Below are positions 1 to 11,548 of a DNA stretch of 64,000 nucleotides, piece by piece. A program made the position numbers and the translations under genes. The stretch is from the NCBI RefSeq assembly GCF_011074885.1, contig NC_054682.1, forward strand, positions 186,001 through 250,000. Reading direction: 5' to 3'. The notes beneath the pieces were generated by a model, which worked only from the letters and a program-made list of their open reading frames with translations, searched no databases and had not been told where the DNA came from. This DNA is from Brettanomyces bruxellensis. Lineage: Eukaryota > Ascomycota > Pichiomycetes > Pichiales > Pichiaceae. Positions within the stretch are counted from its first letter, which is position 1. Each line of letters opens with the position of its first letter.

Positions 1-1
1 T

Positions 2-2536
2 TTGAATGCCCTAGCTGGATTTATGGCCAAAGAATCCGGACACGTGTACTGCAATGGCAGTCTTATGCTATGTGGTTCTCCTTGGGTTCAGAATACATCT
101 ATTAGGAATAACATTACATTTGGAAGGCCATTTGACAGACAAAAGTACAGCGAGATTGTCGATGCATGCTGCCTTGAGGATGACTTTAAACTTTTGCCAG
201 GTGGTGATAATACTGAGGTCGGTGAACGTGGTGTGACGCTTTCTGGAGGCCAAAAAGCACGGATCAATTTGGCCAGAGCTGTTTATGCCGATAAGGATAT
301 TATCTTGTTGGATGATGTTTTAAGTGCTGTTGATGCCAAGGTGGGAAAGAAGATCATGGAAAGATGTGTGATGGGATTACTTCGAAGTAAAACAAGAATT
401 TTAGCAACACATCAGCTTTCTTTAATTGGATCTGTTGATAGATTGATATTTTTAAATGGGGATGGTACTGTTGATGTTGGAACAATGGAGGAGGTTATGG
501 CAAGAAACGAGGGTCTAGTGAAATTGATGGAATACAGCGGTGAAGAGGAGGAGAAGATGAAAAAGGTGAAGGAAGGCCAAGGTATGGAAGACGAAAACTT
601 CAGTGGTGATGTATTTAAGAAATCTGAAGGTGAAGCCTTAAAAAAATGGCAAACAAGGATAATGAATGATTCAAAGGCATTCAAGATCACAAGAGAGGAA
701 GAAAGAGCCGTGAATAGAATCGATTTTAGTGTTTACAAGAGTTATTTGAAGCTTGGATCCGGCATGTTCAAAAAGAGTTTCATTCCTCTTCTCATTTTGA
801 TGATGGTTTTATCCACATTTTGTAGTATCTTTACAAATACATGGCTTTCTTTTTGGACTTCGCACAAGTTTGCAGGCAAAAGCGATCATTTTTACATTGC
901 TATCTATGTTATGTTTGCAATTCTTTCTGTGATATTTCTTGTGCTTGAGTTCTGGATGTTGGTTTATTTCTTCAATACTGCTGCAAGGAGGTTGAACTTA
1001 ATGGCTATTGGTCGGGTGCTACATACACCAATGTCTTATATTGATACAACACCAATGGGAAGAATCCTTAACCGGTTTACTAAGGATACCGATGTCTGTG
1101 ATAACGAACTTATTGCACAGTATCGTATGTTTATTAATCCTTTCTGCCAAATTATTGGCACCATGATTTTGTGTATTGTTTACCTTCCATGGTTTGCAAT
1201 TGCAGTTCCTGGCTTGACATTCGTTTACGTTGGGATTGCCGGATTTTATCAAGCTAGTGCGAGGGAAGTCAAACGTCTTGAAGCCGTGCAAAGATCTTTC
1301 GTGTATTCACATTTCAGCGAGTCATTAGGTGGTATGAATACTATCAAGGCGCATGGTGCTTCAAACAGATTTCTTAAGCATATTGATGTCCTTCTTAATA
1401 ACCAAAACGAGGCATATTTTATTACTATTGTGAACCAGAGATGGCTTTCGGTTAATCTTGATTTGGTGGCCACGGCATTCACATTATTGATCTCATTTCT
1501 CTGTTGCTTCAGGGTGTTTAACATTAGCGCTTCGTCTACTGGTTTGCTTTTGACATATGTTCTTAGTATGAGTGGCTTATTGTCTTTAATGCTTCGTGCA
1601 TTAACCCAGATTGAGAACGAGATGAACTCTGTCGAGAGATTGAATCACTATGCAGTGGATCTTGTTCAAGAACCTGCGTATGAGCTTCCTGAGCGAGACC
1701 CATCTCCTGATTGGCCTGAATATGGTGGTATCGTTCTCGAGCACGTTTTTATGAAGTATAGACCAGAGTTGCCATATATATTGAAAGACATCAACTTGGA
1801 TATCAAGCCTCACCAGAGATACGGATTCTGTGGCCGTACAGGAGCAGGAAAATCAACAATCATGTCATGTCTCTATAGGTTGGTTGAATTCGAAGGCAGA
1901 GTAACAATCGATGGTGTGGACATTAGTAAGTTGGGCTTACATAAACTCAGGTCAAAGCTTTGCATCATTCCTCAAGATCCTGTGCTTTTTGCTGGAAGTA
2001 TTCGTCAGAACCTGGACCCATTTAAGGAGAAGTCAGATGAACTTTTATGGGATGCTCTAAGACGTGCGGGTCTTATTAAAGAGTCCGAACTTGCAGAAGT
2101 TAAGGAGCAGCATAAGGAGAAGTCCGATCCTGAGAATGCTCATATGCATAAGTTCCACCTTGAGCAATATGTTGAAGATGATGGAACAAACTTTTCTCTT
2201 GGTGAACGGCAGTTGCTTGCGTTGGCAAGAGCACTTGTTCGTCAAAGTCGTATTTTAATTTTGGATGAGGCAACCTCAAGTGTTGATTATGAGACCGATT
2301 CCAAAATCCAGCACACGATAGCGACAGAATTCTCGGAATGCACGATTCTATGCATTGCACACCGTTTGAAGACAATTCTCACTTATGATAAAATCGTTGT
2401 TATGGATGCCGGGCAAATTAAGGAGTTTGGCAAACCATTGGAGCTTTTCAATGATAAAAGCAGTACCTTCCGTTCTATGTGCGATCAGTCGCATCTAATC
2501 GAGAAAGACTTTGAGCTTTCAGTCGATAATTTTTGA
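2..2536 (+). CDS. YOR1: YOR1-type ABC transporter, C-terminal part (5' end outside window)
   Basis: ATP-driven plasma-membrane drug exporter of the ABCC/MRP class. The frame is open from the left edge, so the first transmembrane domain and the first Walker A are missing here. What is visible starts just after the first Walker A: signature LSGGQKARINLARA and Walker B IILLDDVLSAVD of NBD1, a charged linker, the second six-helix membrane domain, then NBD2 with Walker A GRTGAGKS, degenerate signature FSLGERQLLALARAL and Walker B ILILDEATSSVD. The phrases ATHQLSLI and IAHRLKTI and the C-terminal FRSMC segment are those of S. cerevisiae Yor1 (oligomycin and organic anion export), so orthology is likely. 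About 844 residues remain of an expected 1,450-1,500. It is convergent with the SUR1-like gene. Confidence 0.9.
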   Translation: MNALAGFMAKESGHVYCNGSLMLCGSPWVQNTSIRNNITFGRPFDRQKYSEIVDACCLEDDFKLLPGGDNTEVGERGVTLSGGQKARINLARAVYADKDIILLDDVLSAVDAKVGKKIMERCVMGLLRSKTRILATHQLSLIGSVDRLIFLNGDGTVDVGTMEEVMARNEGLVKLMEYSGEEEEKMKKVKEGQGMEDENFSGDVFKKSEGEALKKWQTRIMNDSKAFKITREEERAVNRIDFSVYKSYLKLGSGMFKKSFIPLLILMMVLSTFCSIFTNTWLSFWTSHKFAGKSDHFYIAIYVMFAILSVIFLVLEFWMLVYFFNTAARRLNLMAIGRVLHTPMSYIDTTPMGRILNRFTKDTDVCDNELIAQYRMFINPFCQIIGTMILCIVYLPWFAIAVPGLTFVYVGIAGFYQASAREVKRLEAVQRSFVYSHFSESLGGMNTIKAHGASNRFLKHIDVLLNNQNEAYFITIVNQRWLSVNLDLVATAFTLLISFLCCFRVFNISASSTGLLLTYVLSMSGLLSLMLRALTQIENEMNSVERLNHYAVDLVQEPAYELPERDPSPDWPEYGGIVLEHVFMKYRPELPYILKDINLDIKPHQRYGFCGRTGAGKSTIMSCLYRLVEFEGRVTIDGVDISKLGLHKLRSKLCIIPQDPVLFAGSIRQNLDPFKEKSDELLWDALRRAGLIKESELAEVKEQHKEKSDPENAHMHKFHLEQYVEDDGTNFSLGERQLLALARALVRQSRILILDEATSSVDYETDSKIQHTIATEFSECTILCIAHRLKTILTYDKIVVMDAGQIKEFGKPLELFNDKSSTFRSMCDQSHLIEKDFELSVDNF

Positions 2537-2880
2537 ACAGAACGGTCAAGGTCGAAAGTTTGTTTTACTTTGGGTGTATATATCATCTAAAATATATTAA
2601 CATTATACAGGTATTGATTCTAAACCGTAGGACCTATCTAATGTAATTAAAAAAATTAGTTGCTAGGAAGTAAAAGACCGTATCAAAAAAGAAGGAAAGA
2701 AAACACTAATAAAAAACAATTAAGTGAGGAAGCAACACATGCTTAGAAAAGTAGAAATCATCACATAACTGAACAACCAATTAAACATGAGCACATGATC
2801 AAGAGGAAACATCCAGTATACCGGGCCATCAAAACAAAAATTTTGGGAAAAGTGAATAACAAAATAATATAGGAAACTAA
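2537..2880. other. convergent intergenic spacer
   Basis: This 344-bp AT-rich spacer lies between the stop codons of the YOR1-like and SUR1-like genes and should hold both 3' ends. Several A-rich and T-rich tracts fit polyadenylation signals, but no discrete element is evident. Confidence 0.5.
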
Positions 2881-3897
2881 TCAAACCATGCTTTCGTTTT
2901 TTCCAAGCAATGGATTTGCGAGAATATTAGAATCTTTTCTTGGCCTTCCCCTGTATCCCCTGGCTGGTCTTATTTTTGAAATGAGATAATCGAACACACG
3001 ACGGAAATTTGTTCTAACGCAGAACAAATAAATATACCATTCCATCAGGAATATTAAACCAGCTATCACAAAACCACAGAAAACGGTAAATGGGATATGG
3101 CGACCCATGGCCTGAATTAATTGGGCATCACCCAAATGCCAAGATGAACCTTGTGCAATCTTGAAAAACGAGTCTGCTTTACCACTATAATCTGCTGGCA
3201 GCAAGACCGTAACTGATGCATCATCAGGAACGCGACCCCAGTTGTAGTGTTCCATGATCACAGAAAGAAATAGTGGCCCTGTAGAAAACATAATAGTGAT
3301 GTATGGAACAATCCAATTACGGTTATACTTTTGAAGGTTGTTAAAAACTTTAACAAAAAATGGATGACCTGGGACTGCTCCCATTACATCGTTCGAAACG
3401 CCATTTGGAGTAGTTTCTCTGACAAACGCTGGAACTGTAAGAAGGGGGTCAAGTTTGCGTTGACAACCATCGTCCAAATCAATGTAAACACCACCATAAT
3501 GTGCTAAAGCGAAGTATCTGATTGCATCAGCACGCTCTATTGGATATCTGTAACCATCCCAGGTTTTCAAAAACCAAGGGTATTCCTTGGAAATGAAATC
3601 CCTTGCCTTATCATCGGTCCAAAGAATGTACTTGTAGTCTGGATGAAGATCTTGACATGCCTTCTGTCCATCTTTCCAGATATCCGGGATGTTTTCGTCC
3701 TTGTAAGTCTGATGAATAATTTTTGGAATGATCATAGGCTTTTGAGGAGAATCTTTTGAAGGATTCAAGTCCTCAGAAGTGAACACATGACGATGCCATT
3801 TCTGTAACGGCAAGGTCATGAGATCCACTGTGCAATAAATTAGGAACAGTAGTAGAAGCACATGTGCCCAGATAATCACTTTGATGGAAGTTCTCAT
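2881..3897 (-). CDS. SUR1: SUR1/CSG1-type MIPC synthase catalytic subunit
   Basis: Golgi glycosyltransferase (DXD-sugar-binding/GT32 type) that transfers mannose from GDP-mannose to inositol phosphorylceramide to make MIPC, normally with Csg2 as partner. The 338-residue protein has an N-terminal signal anchor (about residues 6-24), the conserved block IPKIIHQTYKDENIP near 57-71, the catalytic DXD motif in VYIDLDDGC at about 138-145, and a C-terminal hydrophobic segment near 270-290, matching the Sur1/Csh1 layout. The ATG at 3897 directly precedes the membrane anchor. Sur1 and Csh1 are paralogues in S. cerevisiae, so the symbol means the family member, not proven one-to-one orthology. Confidence 0.88.
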   Translation of the reverse strand: MRTSIKVIIWAHVLLLLFLIYCTVDLMTLPLQKWHRHVFTSEDLNPSKDSPQKPMIIPKIIHQTYKDENIPDIWKDGQKACQDLHPDYKYILWTDDKARDFISKEYPWFLKTWDGYRYPIERADAIRYFALAHYGGVYIDLDDGCQRKLDPLLTVPAFVRETTPNGVSNDVMGAVPGHPFFVKVFNNLQKYNRNWIVPYITIMFSTGPLFLSVIMEHYNWGRVPDDASVTVLLPADYSGKADSFFKIAQGSSWHLGDAQLIQAMGRHIPFTVFCGFVIAGLIFLMEWYIYLFCVRTNFRRVFDYLISKIRPARGYRGRPRKDSNILANPLLGKNESMV

Positions 3898-5946
3898 TAT
3901 TATTGTGAAATACTGTAATCACCAATGCCAAACTGTTCAATCAAAAAGATAAAAGCTGAGCTAGTACTTGTTAAACGTAGGCTGTATCACAAAATATTTG
4001 TATGTATATATTAACTAGATCAAACCAAGCTTGCAAAAAGTCGAGAATGAGTGACTAATGACTGTACTCTTGTGCAGGTGATGCAAATGCGGATATCTCC
4101 CTGAGTAGAAACTGCAAGAAGAGATATCAACGAGTCGCAAGCGAACGAGACGAACAAAAGTTAGATGGCGATACCAAAACAATTGAAGGTCAGGTTCTAC
4201 CTAGAAAAATTGGCCGAGGTTAAACAAGAACTTATGTGGTAGTTTCGGGGAGGAAATATTTATATAAGATGTGATAATTATGAAGAGAAGCAGAACTGGA
4301 TAATGAATTTTCGACTAAGGTACCAGGGGATGAACAGAAAAAAAAAAAAGAGAAAAAAAAAAGGTTGTTTAGCGTGTACGTATTGTTTTCCGCACAAGAA
4401 ATTAAATACAAGAAAATACCAGAGATCGGGTAACGCGAGTACAATAGTGTTGGCATAAAAGAGTTTAGAGGAGAACAATGCGGGAATAGGAACTTTATTT
4501 GTGATAGAAAATTAAGCTCAGCCACAAAGGAAATTTCGAGTGAAGTCATAAAGCAAGCAGATTTCTCAATATAGACATATCCGGGAAGATTACCGAGTAA
4601 TCAAAAACGTTCAATATTCTGAGTTTCCCCGTATGTTGTTCATCATGCGAATTCGTCCCGGCTGTGCGTTCTGAAGGATGACGACATTTCCTCTCCACTT
4701 TTTTTTAAAATGATTTCAACTTAGAAAAACGAATGCTGCTGATTATATTCGACTTAAATTTTTTTTTGACCTGTGCTAAGACAGGCTTCTGCCAAGAATC
4801 CGTTTCTATCATCGTAGCATTTTTTTAATATTTATGCTTTTTTTGCCCTTCTGACAAATTAAGCTTTCGGCTTGATTTTTCTTTCCGGGGCGCTTTGTAT
4901 ATATTCCACTATACCCGCTTCATTTCCGAGCGCGTTGGGTCTTCCGTATACTATTGTTAGGCACTAACAAAGCGCTGCTTGAATTTAATTTTTTTTTTTC
5001 GGTGAATTTTTTTTTTTCGGTTTGTTGCACACAGTGTACGGGTGAATAAAAAAATCTTCCAGGTTTCCTTTTCAAGTAAAGTTTTTGGATACATTCTACG
5101 CATTACATTGCCGGCCCAGGATTGGTTTCCCAATAAATACTGAAATTCTACCAGAAATTGGCATGTGCTTTTTAGTTACGGATTGGCCGTACAGTTCCAT
5201 CTATTTGCCGCAAAGGGATATAACATTATGCATCTCGGCAGACAGGATGTAACAACTCAGAATACATTTCTATTCAAATCCCGATCGACCTGCCTTCCGG
5301 GTTGAGATGCATACTCATCCCAAAAATAGCTTTAAACGATACTTCCGAGTTCCCTAAACACTTTCATATCGTCTGCCAACAAATATCACAGAGAAACATT
5401 TGAGCTGCCTTAATTTAGTTTTTGTTATCTATATTCTAGCACACCTTCAAAGTATGAGGACGATATCATTGCTTTGAAAACTTTGGTAATCATTCTGTTG
5501 TATGTTTATAGATATTCACTCAAAAGCGTTTCTTAAATATTTATCTGTATAACAACTTAAAAACATTTCAAATTGCTCCTCGAAGTTGAAAAATAAGACA
5601 CCATTTTTCCGCTTTGGGACGCTCCTTGGAGCATTGGCTTTTGTATAGAACTTGTTGTTGGGTGTGGGTGATTTCTATTTTCGGGCGCTTCTATTTTGCT
5701 CGCACAATCCAAAGAGCATACTAAAATGTACTATAATCAAGCATTTTTTTTTTTTTTTTTTTTTTTCATTCTGACTACTGGACAGAACATCAGGAAATAC
5801 AGCTATGATAAAATAAAAAATTAAAACACAAGAATAAAGTGAACGTTCGATAAATAATCCCTATAGAATGCATCCGAAACCTCTTTGAATACAAGGGGAA
5901 AAATAGGGAAATATCTAGTCATTCACAAGAAAGCATGAATAGACAA
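3898..5946. other. 2-kb gene-free region upstream of SUR1
   Basis: This stretch contains the SUR1 promoter and the 3' flank of the HOL1-like gene. Open frames here are short and translate into low-complexity Phe/Ser/Lys runs. Homopolymer tracts are frequent, including an uninterrupted run of 23 T at 5744-5766. No RNA gene or decayed coding frame was recognised. Confidence 0.5.
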
Positions 5947-7632
5947 CTAAAATAGCGTTCTGGAATCGGAATACTTCAAGTACCATTTCTTTGTGGCCCT
6001 GCGAAACTTCTTTCCCCAGAAAATGAATATGAAGCAACTGAAATTGAAGACAACAGATAGCATGAACATAAGCCATGTAGTCGTCACCAAACCATCTTTG
6101 TCCAACCAAGGCTGTATAGCAAACGTGAATCCCATTCCTATCATATTTCTAAAGAAGAGCATAAGGACAAGTCCTTCACTCTGCATTTGTGGATAACAAT
6201 CTAAAGCGTATGTAATAGTTAAAGCTCCCGCAGAGCCCATTCCAAATCCCATGAATGCCATTCCAAATCCTCCTGGGAGAATCCAGTGAATCTGAGAATT
6301 TAAACCAAGTCCATACATCAACAATCCAGCCGAATTTATCACGGCTGGAAGTATCATAAACCATAGCCTAAACTCAGGTTCCAGTATACCTTTATTTCTC
6401 CTTGCCATCCAAGCCACAAATTTGTCAGACCAGTTTCCACCCCAAAAGGTGCCAAAGATTGTACCGATGAAACAAGATATATTTGTGTCACCAACGGCGG
6501 CCGGTCCTAAATTATAAGGAGCGACTGAAAAGAATTCCGACTGAGTAGTTGCCATCAAAGAGAGCCACATAACCTGAACTCCATACACAAATCCTCCCCA
6601 CACGAATGCGGGAAGTCCTATTGCCATAAAAGGACGTAGGAAAATCACATACCAAGGTCTTTTGTCGTTATACTTGGTTTCAATAACCTTTAACTTCTCA
6701 AGATACGTCCTCTTTTCCACAGTGCATTTTTTTTCATTCGATTCAGCTTCTGTGATGGATTCTGTATAATTCCGCTTTGAATATTCCCCACCATGATTGT
6801 TATATGTAGGTTCAGGGACGATACGTGAGTCACGGCTAATTATTTGTGTTAATATATTTTCTTCATCCCTTTTCTGGTCATCTCTGACAAAAATTGTATC
6901 CTCCATGAAAAAAATCTGGAAAGCAAGAATAACTCCAAAGAAGATTGCTAAATACCACATACACCATCTCCATCCTTGAGATTCCACGATATATCCGGCC
7001 ACCATAGGTCCAAGGTATGATCCGGAATACAATGCGAACGTAAGTAAGGAAATCCTATGAGCTCTTTCATGCTGGAAAAACACATCAGTTGTCGAGATCT
7101 GAACTAAAGAGTCGCATGGAGCACCAGCAAAGCACGTTAAAATGTTGCAGCCATATAGCATGCTGATTGAATGTGCAACACCTCCAATAATGTTTCCACA
7201 CATTTGACAAATTGTCGCAAAGATATAAACACCTCTTCGTCCAAATTTCATGGCGGTGGGTTGCAAAAAAAGACATCCCACACCCAAGAAACACCAACCA
7301 ACAGCACTTGTATCGTTTAGCACGCTATAATTTGTGTTGAAATCAACAACCCAGTTATCCCATGCCGGACCCGACCAATTAGTAGCCACTGCAGTTAAGA
7401 AAGACCAGATCCAAAGAATACTGAACTGCAAGTTTTTCTTCTTTTGACTCCAACGTAGTGGATCATTTGGGTCATCAGAAGGTTGAGGAATCAAAACTAA
7501 ATCACTATCTCCATTGTGTTTAACATCCAAGGATTGATCTAAATCAACAAGATGAACTGTTCCTGGAACCCATGTATCCTCAACCTCCTCTTGGATTTCG
7601 GCTGTTGTTTTCTCCGGCCTTATGTCACTCAT
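5947..7632 (-). CDS. HOL1: HOL1-like MFS transporter (DHA1 family)
   Basis: Twelve-helix major facilitator of the fungal DHA1 group, predicted at the plasma membrane. It begins with a hydrophilic N-terminus ending in the family motif PNDPLRWS, followed by six helices, a long acidic central loop and six more helices. The phrases GTVHL, LIPQPS, WMARRNKGILEPEFRLWF, LDCYPQMQSEGLV and the C-terminal KKWYLK match S. cerevisiae Hol1, a polyamine and cation importer. Substrate identity in this species is inferred. The longest open frame starts 21 nt earlier at a GTG, so the ATG at 7632 (MSDIRPEKTT, 561 residues) was chosen. A TATATAA-like element lies roughly 150 nt upstream. Confidence 0.8.
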   Translation of the reverse strand: MSDIRPEKTTAEIQEEVEDTWVPGTVHLVDLDQSLDVKHNGDSDLVLIPQPSDDPNDPLRWSQKKKNLQFSILWIWSFLTAVATNWSGPAWDNWVVDFNTNYSVLNDTSAVGWCFLGVGCLFLQPTAMKFGRRGVYIFATICQMCGNIIGGVAHSISMLYGCNILTCFAGAPCDSLVQISTTDVFFQHERAHRISLLTFALYSGSYLGPMVAGYIVESQGWRWCMWYLAIFFGVILAFQIFFMEDTIFVRDDQKRDEENILTQIISRDSRIVPEPTYNNHGGEYSKRNYTESITEAESNEKKCTVEKRTYLEKLKVIETKYNDKRPWYVIFLRPFMAIGLPAFVWGGFVYGVQVMWLSLMATTQSEFFSVAPYNLGPAAVGDTNISCFIGTIFGTFWGGNWSDKFVAWMARRNKGILEPEFRLWFMILPAVINSAGLLMYGLGLNSQIHWILPGGFGMAFMGFGMGSAGALTITYALDCYPQMQSEGLVLMLFFRNMIGMGFTFAIQPWLDKDGLVTTTWLMFMLSVVFNFSCFIFIFWGKKFRRATKKWYLKYSDSRTLF

Positions 7633-8493
7633 ATTGTCAGTACAATCTAACACCGATCAAATGATATCAATTTGGAACAAATACAGCAGCCACTTTTCTT
7701 AATCCTGGTGGTCTGGTCATTCTATTAATCACTTGAATTTGAGCATTCCGTTTTCATCATACTGGAATAGCTCCTACTTATATAACTTACATTTCTTCTT
7801 TTTGTAATAATGTAATTAACCTTATTTTACAATTGGTGAAACAAAGTACTATTATTGTAGGCTCTTTTTCGCAACTATTAGATACGTCAACAGCTTATCG
7901 GCTGTTGTAATAATTTTAGTTAATCGTAATCTGACAAATATTTCGATGATTGCTTATCTATAGTGTCAGAAACGATAAAGAATAGTAAGAAAAAATTTAA
8001 AGTTAAATAGATTTGGCTACATTTGGAAGTTCTAAACTGAGGATAGAGGGCACTTGTACAAATCCTGAGCAGGCGGGATCATCATTCAAAAAATTGTTCG
8101 GTGTACAGCTTTAATAACATTGCTTAAACAAACTTTGTGTGAACGTCAAAAATATTAATTTTTCCTTCAGAACATCTGTTTGAAATTTTCACGGATACTG
8201 CAGCAAATTGAATAAAAAAAGGCTGCAAACATTTCATCCATAAAAAGAAAGTCATTGCTTCTGCAAACTTATCAATTTGACAAATAATACTAATATTTGT
8301 GCTTCAAAATAAGATGTTCCATACATATTCTATTAGATAATGAACCTTATAGTAATCATTTATTATGCGCCAAAGAAATGGTACTATCCATCTAGATTCT
8401 ACTATAGGCATTAATAATCAAAGCCGAAATCCTCTCAGTACCCACAAAAAGCTTACCAACTTTCCCGATTGTATGCGTACGTATCTATCTATA
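7633..8493. other. HOL1-like promoter region / FEN2-like 3' flank
   Basis: AT-rich spacer between two genes on the minus strand. A TATATAA-like sequence around 7779-7786 may serve the HOL1-like gene. No coding or RNA feature is visible. Confidence 0.45.
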
Positions 8494-9911
8494 TCAATTT
8501 GCAATTTTTTGCATTTCCAAATTTCCTCTGACGAGAATAACGTTCTTCTTCTTCTCCTCTTTCAGTTGTAAATATCTAATTACTGCGGCAACCACAAGAC
8601 TAGAAAATATAGTGGAAAGCATTGCATAACAACCTGGCCTAAATTTCGGGGCACTACTTGCTTTATAGAAAAGAAGAGGCCACCATGCATTAACTGCACT
8701 TGAGAACATATTCATAGAAGCTAAAATGATAGACCTTTCTTCCATATCATTATAACAGAACACATTCACCCATGCAAAAAAGGTAGACTGCCCGGAGAGC
8801 ACACACCAGAGAGATAATGTGCCGCAAAAACATAACTTTTTGTCAATGGTTTGAACAACAATAGCATAGTTGAAACAAACATTACTGTCGTAATCCATAT
8901 AGCAACATGCCAATGATATTTTGCTCCTGTTGCATCGACATAGAGCGATGAGAAAAAGGTGGAGATGATTCCAATAGCATACACACCGATCGGATAGTTG
9001 TTTCTCTGGGAAATACTGTACCCTTCAGCCTGTAGCCAAAGTGCAAATAGCGAGTTCGTGACAAAAGCTTCATTCTCTCCAGAGATCGCCCAGAGAAGTG
9101 TAAAAAGCCACCAGTGCCATCTTCCAAAAACCCTTTTGAAAACGCCCACGTCTAACTTTGTGGCTGCTTTTAGTGGAAGCCTACTAATCGCAAGATGCCG
9201 TTCCTCTGGGGTGAAGAATAGTGTGTTACATCGAACAGGGACATCTGGGAAACAAATAAAACCGTATAACGAAATCGGAATGGTAATGATGAAATCAATA
9301 ATGAATAACCATCTCCATCCAGCAAGTCCATTCGCCCCATCGAGGCTATTATGTATTGCCGATTGCATAAATCCAGAGAACATGGAACCTATTAATCCTG
9401 AACTCGTGAAAACGGCTGACCGTTTTGTTAATTCGCATTCTTTATACCAACTTCCCAAAATAAAATGTGTGCCACTGAACGTAGACGATTCAAATAGTGC
9501 TTGAAAAAAACGAATGATACAAAGTTGACGATAGTTCGTAACCTTATACAGACCCAATGTTAGAAGGCCCCAGGAAAACGAGCAGAATGTCAGCCAGTAC
9601 CTAGGAGCAAATTTAAGTAGTGCTATGTTATTAGGAATCATTCCAATTGTATATCCGACTGTAAAGCATGTGTTAACAGTGTTAAATTCAAAGCCCTGCA
9701 TGTTTAAATCCTCCTTCATCCCAGAAACATAAGCATTTGCATAGTTTGAACGGTCAAGATAATTAATCCAATAATTTAGACACACAAAGGAAAGAACAAA
9801 CCAGTCTATCTTGAGTAATAATCGACGCTCTTTCGGATTTTCCGGTCGCTTTCCCCACATAAACTCGCCAACCTTGCCCACAATGCTTCCGATAATCGAT
9901 CCAAATGCCAT
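8494..9911 (-). pseudogene. FEN2: FEN2-like pantothenate:H+ symporter, one frameshift
   Basis: Anion:cation symporter family protein corresponding to the S. cerevisiae plasma-membrane pantothenate symporter Fen2. The first frame (ATG at 9911, stop at 8766) gives 381 residues with KRRLL-type start, DWFVLSFVCLNYWINYLDRSNYANAY, SGTHFILGSWYKE and GLAGWRWLFIIDF, all Fen2 signatures. It then shifts near 8791-8799 and ends early. The second frame resumes exactly where Fen2 would continue (GQSTFFAWVN, ERSIILASMNMFSSAVNAWW) and runs to the stop at 8494. One nucleotide appears to be missing within a short GC-rich run. No other lesion is seen, so this is either a young pseudogene, a heterozygous allele or a sequencing error. 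Confidence 0.8.
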
Positions 9912-11548
9912 TGCTTATTTAGAGTAAGTACTCAATATATCAGGATAGCTCTTTTATACCTTTTTGTGCTAAAATTTACTCACTATTTCTCCAATCTTTT
10001 GTTTCAGAAATTTCAATCTTGCTCAAACACACATTATCAAACAATAATAAACCAAGAATAGCTAAAGAATCCCAAATTATGAGAGATATTTAAGAGTGAG
10101 ATAGAATGACCCGAAGCTTGAATACCATTGCAATACGATAGATCAAATCACCATGAGTCACTGAAGTTAGGGGTGTTGGGGAAGTGGGGTTCTTTGAAAA
10201 AAAAAACTTCTCTTAACAAAATTATTTCCTTATACTAATGCAATATGAATATATCACGTGATTACAAAAAGATTAACGATCTATCAATTTCCATTTTCAT
10301 TTTCGGTGACCCCGGAAAGGTTCAAACATAAATTCAATTGAACAATCCTTTTTGTACGCATTTCTACACAATTTTAAGTTTTGTAAGAATGATAATTAGT
10401 AAACAGACGTAAACCATAGTCTTGAGTTCTAAATAGCAGTCAACAAGAGTCATGTTGCCTGAATTAACAAACAGTCATGACAAAGCATTTTAACAATATG
10501 TGCTAGTATTCTTTTATTCTAGCATCACATTAGGCTTATTATCGTTGCTTATTATCCAAGAATAAATTTGTCGACTTCATGCAAGTAAAACAAGAAAATA
10601 ATCACATAAAAATTAGGATCTAAAGCAAGAATATAAAAATTGTACACAAAATAGCCAAAAGGAAACAAAAAAGTATGTAATGATGGATTTGCTAGATATT
10701 ATACTTCATTTAAATTTTCATGTTTATATTATATCGTCATAAATTTGTGCTTGTCACTTCATGTAATTGTGAATAATAAATACCAAATTTTGATTTAAGG
10801 ATTCTTTGGCCAATATGTAATCAAATTGTTTTTATGTGTGTAAATTCAAAAAAATTCCAGTGAGAACTGGTGAAAATATTAACTTATTGAAAGAAGCATA
10901 GAAAAACGATAATGTGTTGATACATTATACCGATAGCTGCGTAATTGACTGAAAATATATGATGATGGTTTATTTAAAACGGGAAAAAATTCGACTCTAT
11001 TTATATTTTTGGAAGCATTTTATATGTACATCAATGATTGCCATTAAACTGTTAATGTTATGTACCAAATAAACAAAACACACTCCTAAAATCGAAGATA
11101 GGTCTAGTGTTGAGAAAATAAGCGCGAAACAGAATAATAAGCCTGAATTTCGAATATTTGATGAACGAGCAGATTAAGTCCTTCTTTGGAGCAAATAAAA
11201 AATATATATATTGACTGAAAGCATTGTTAACTTCTTCCATGTATACCTTTGAATGCTTGAGTATAATAGTTCTATAGATTATATTATGAAATAAATGTTT
11301 TATCGAAAGTAATAATTATATATTTGTTGCTATACTTATTAAGTTACTTTTTGTTATTTATATATACTGAGGAGAAGAACTCCTTTTTGCAAGTTTTTTT
11401 GAGTTTGATATTGAAGACTAAGATACCATACAACCCTTTTGGTCATTGATAAATTCAAAAGGATATTTATACGTCTCAAAATTAATTCCCTTGAAGTGTT
11501 TATTTAAATTGGTCCCAAACTTTTAGAAATTGTGGCAGAACAACCAAT
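9912..11548. other. divergent intergenic region between FEN2-like and CTR1
   Basis: This 1.6-kb AT-rich region separates two divergent genes. A TATAAAAG element lies about 40 nt upstream of the FEN2-like ATG and TTATATATAC lies about 180 nt upstream of CTR1. One core GAGCAAA (reverse TTTGCTC) at 11189-11195 resembles a Mac1 copper-response core but lacks the purine at the last consensus position. No gene was recognised. Confidence 0.45.

Noticed and set aside
4232..4549. 105-codon frame with Phe-rich run
   Set aside because: The Phe run comes from A-tracts read on the opposite strand. No conserved features.
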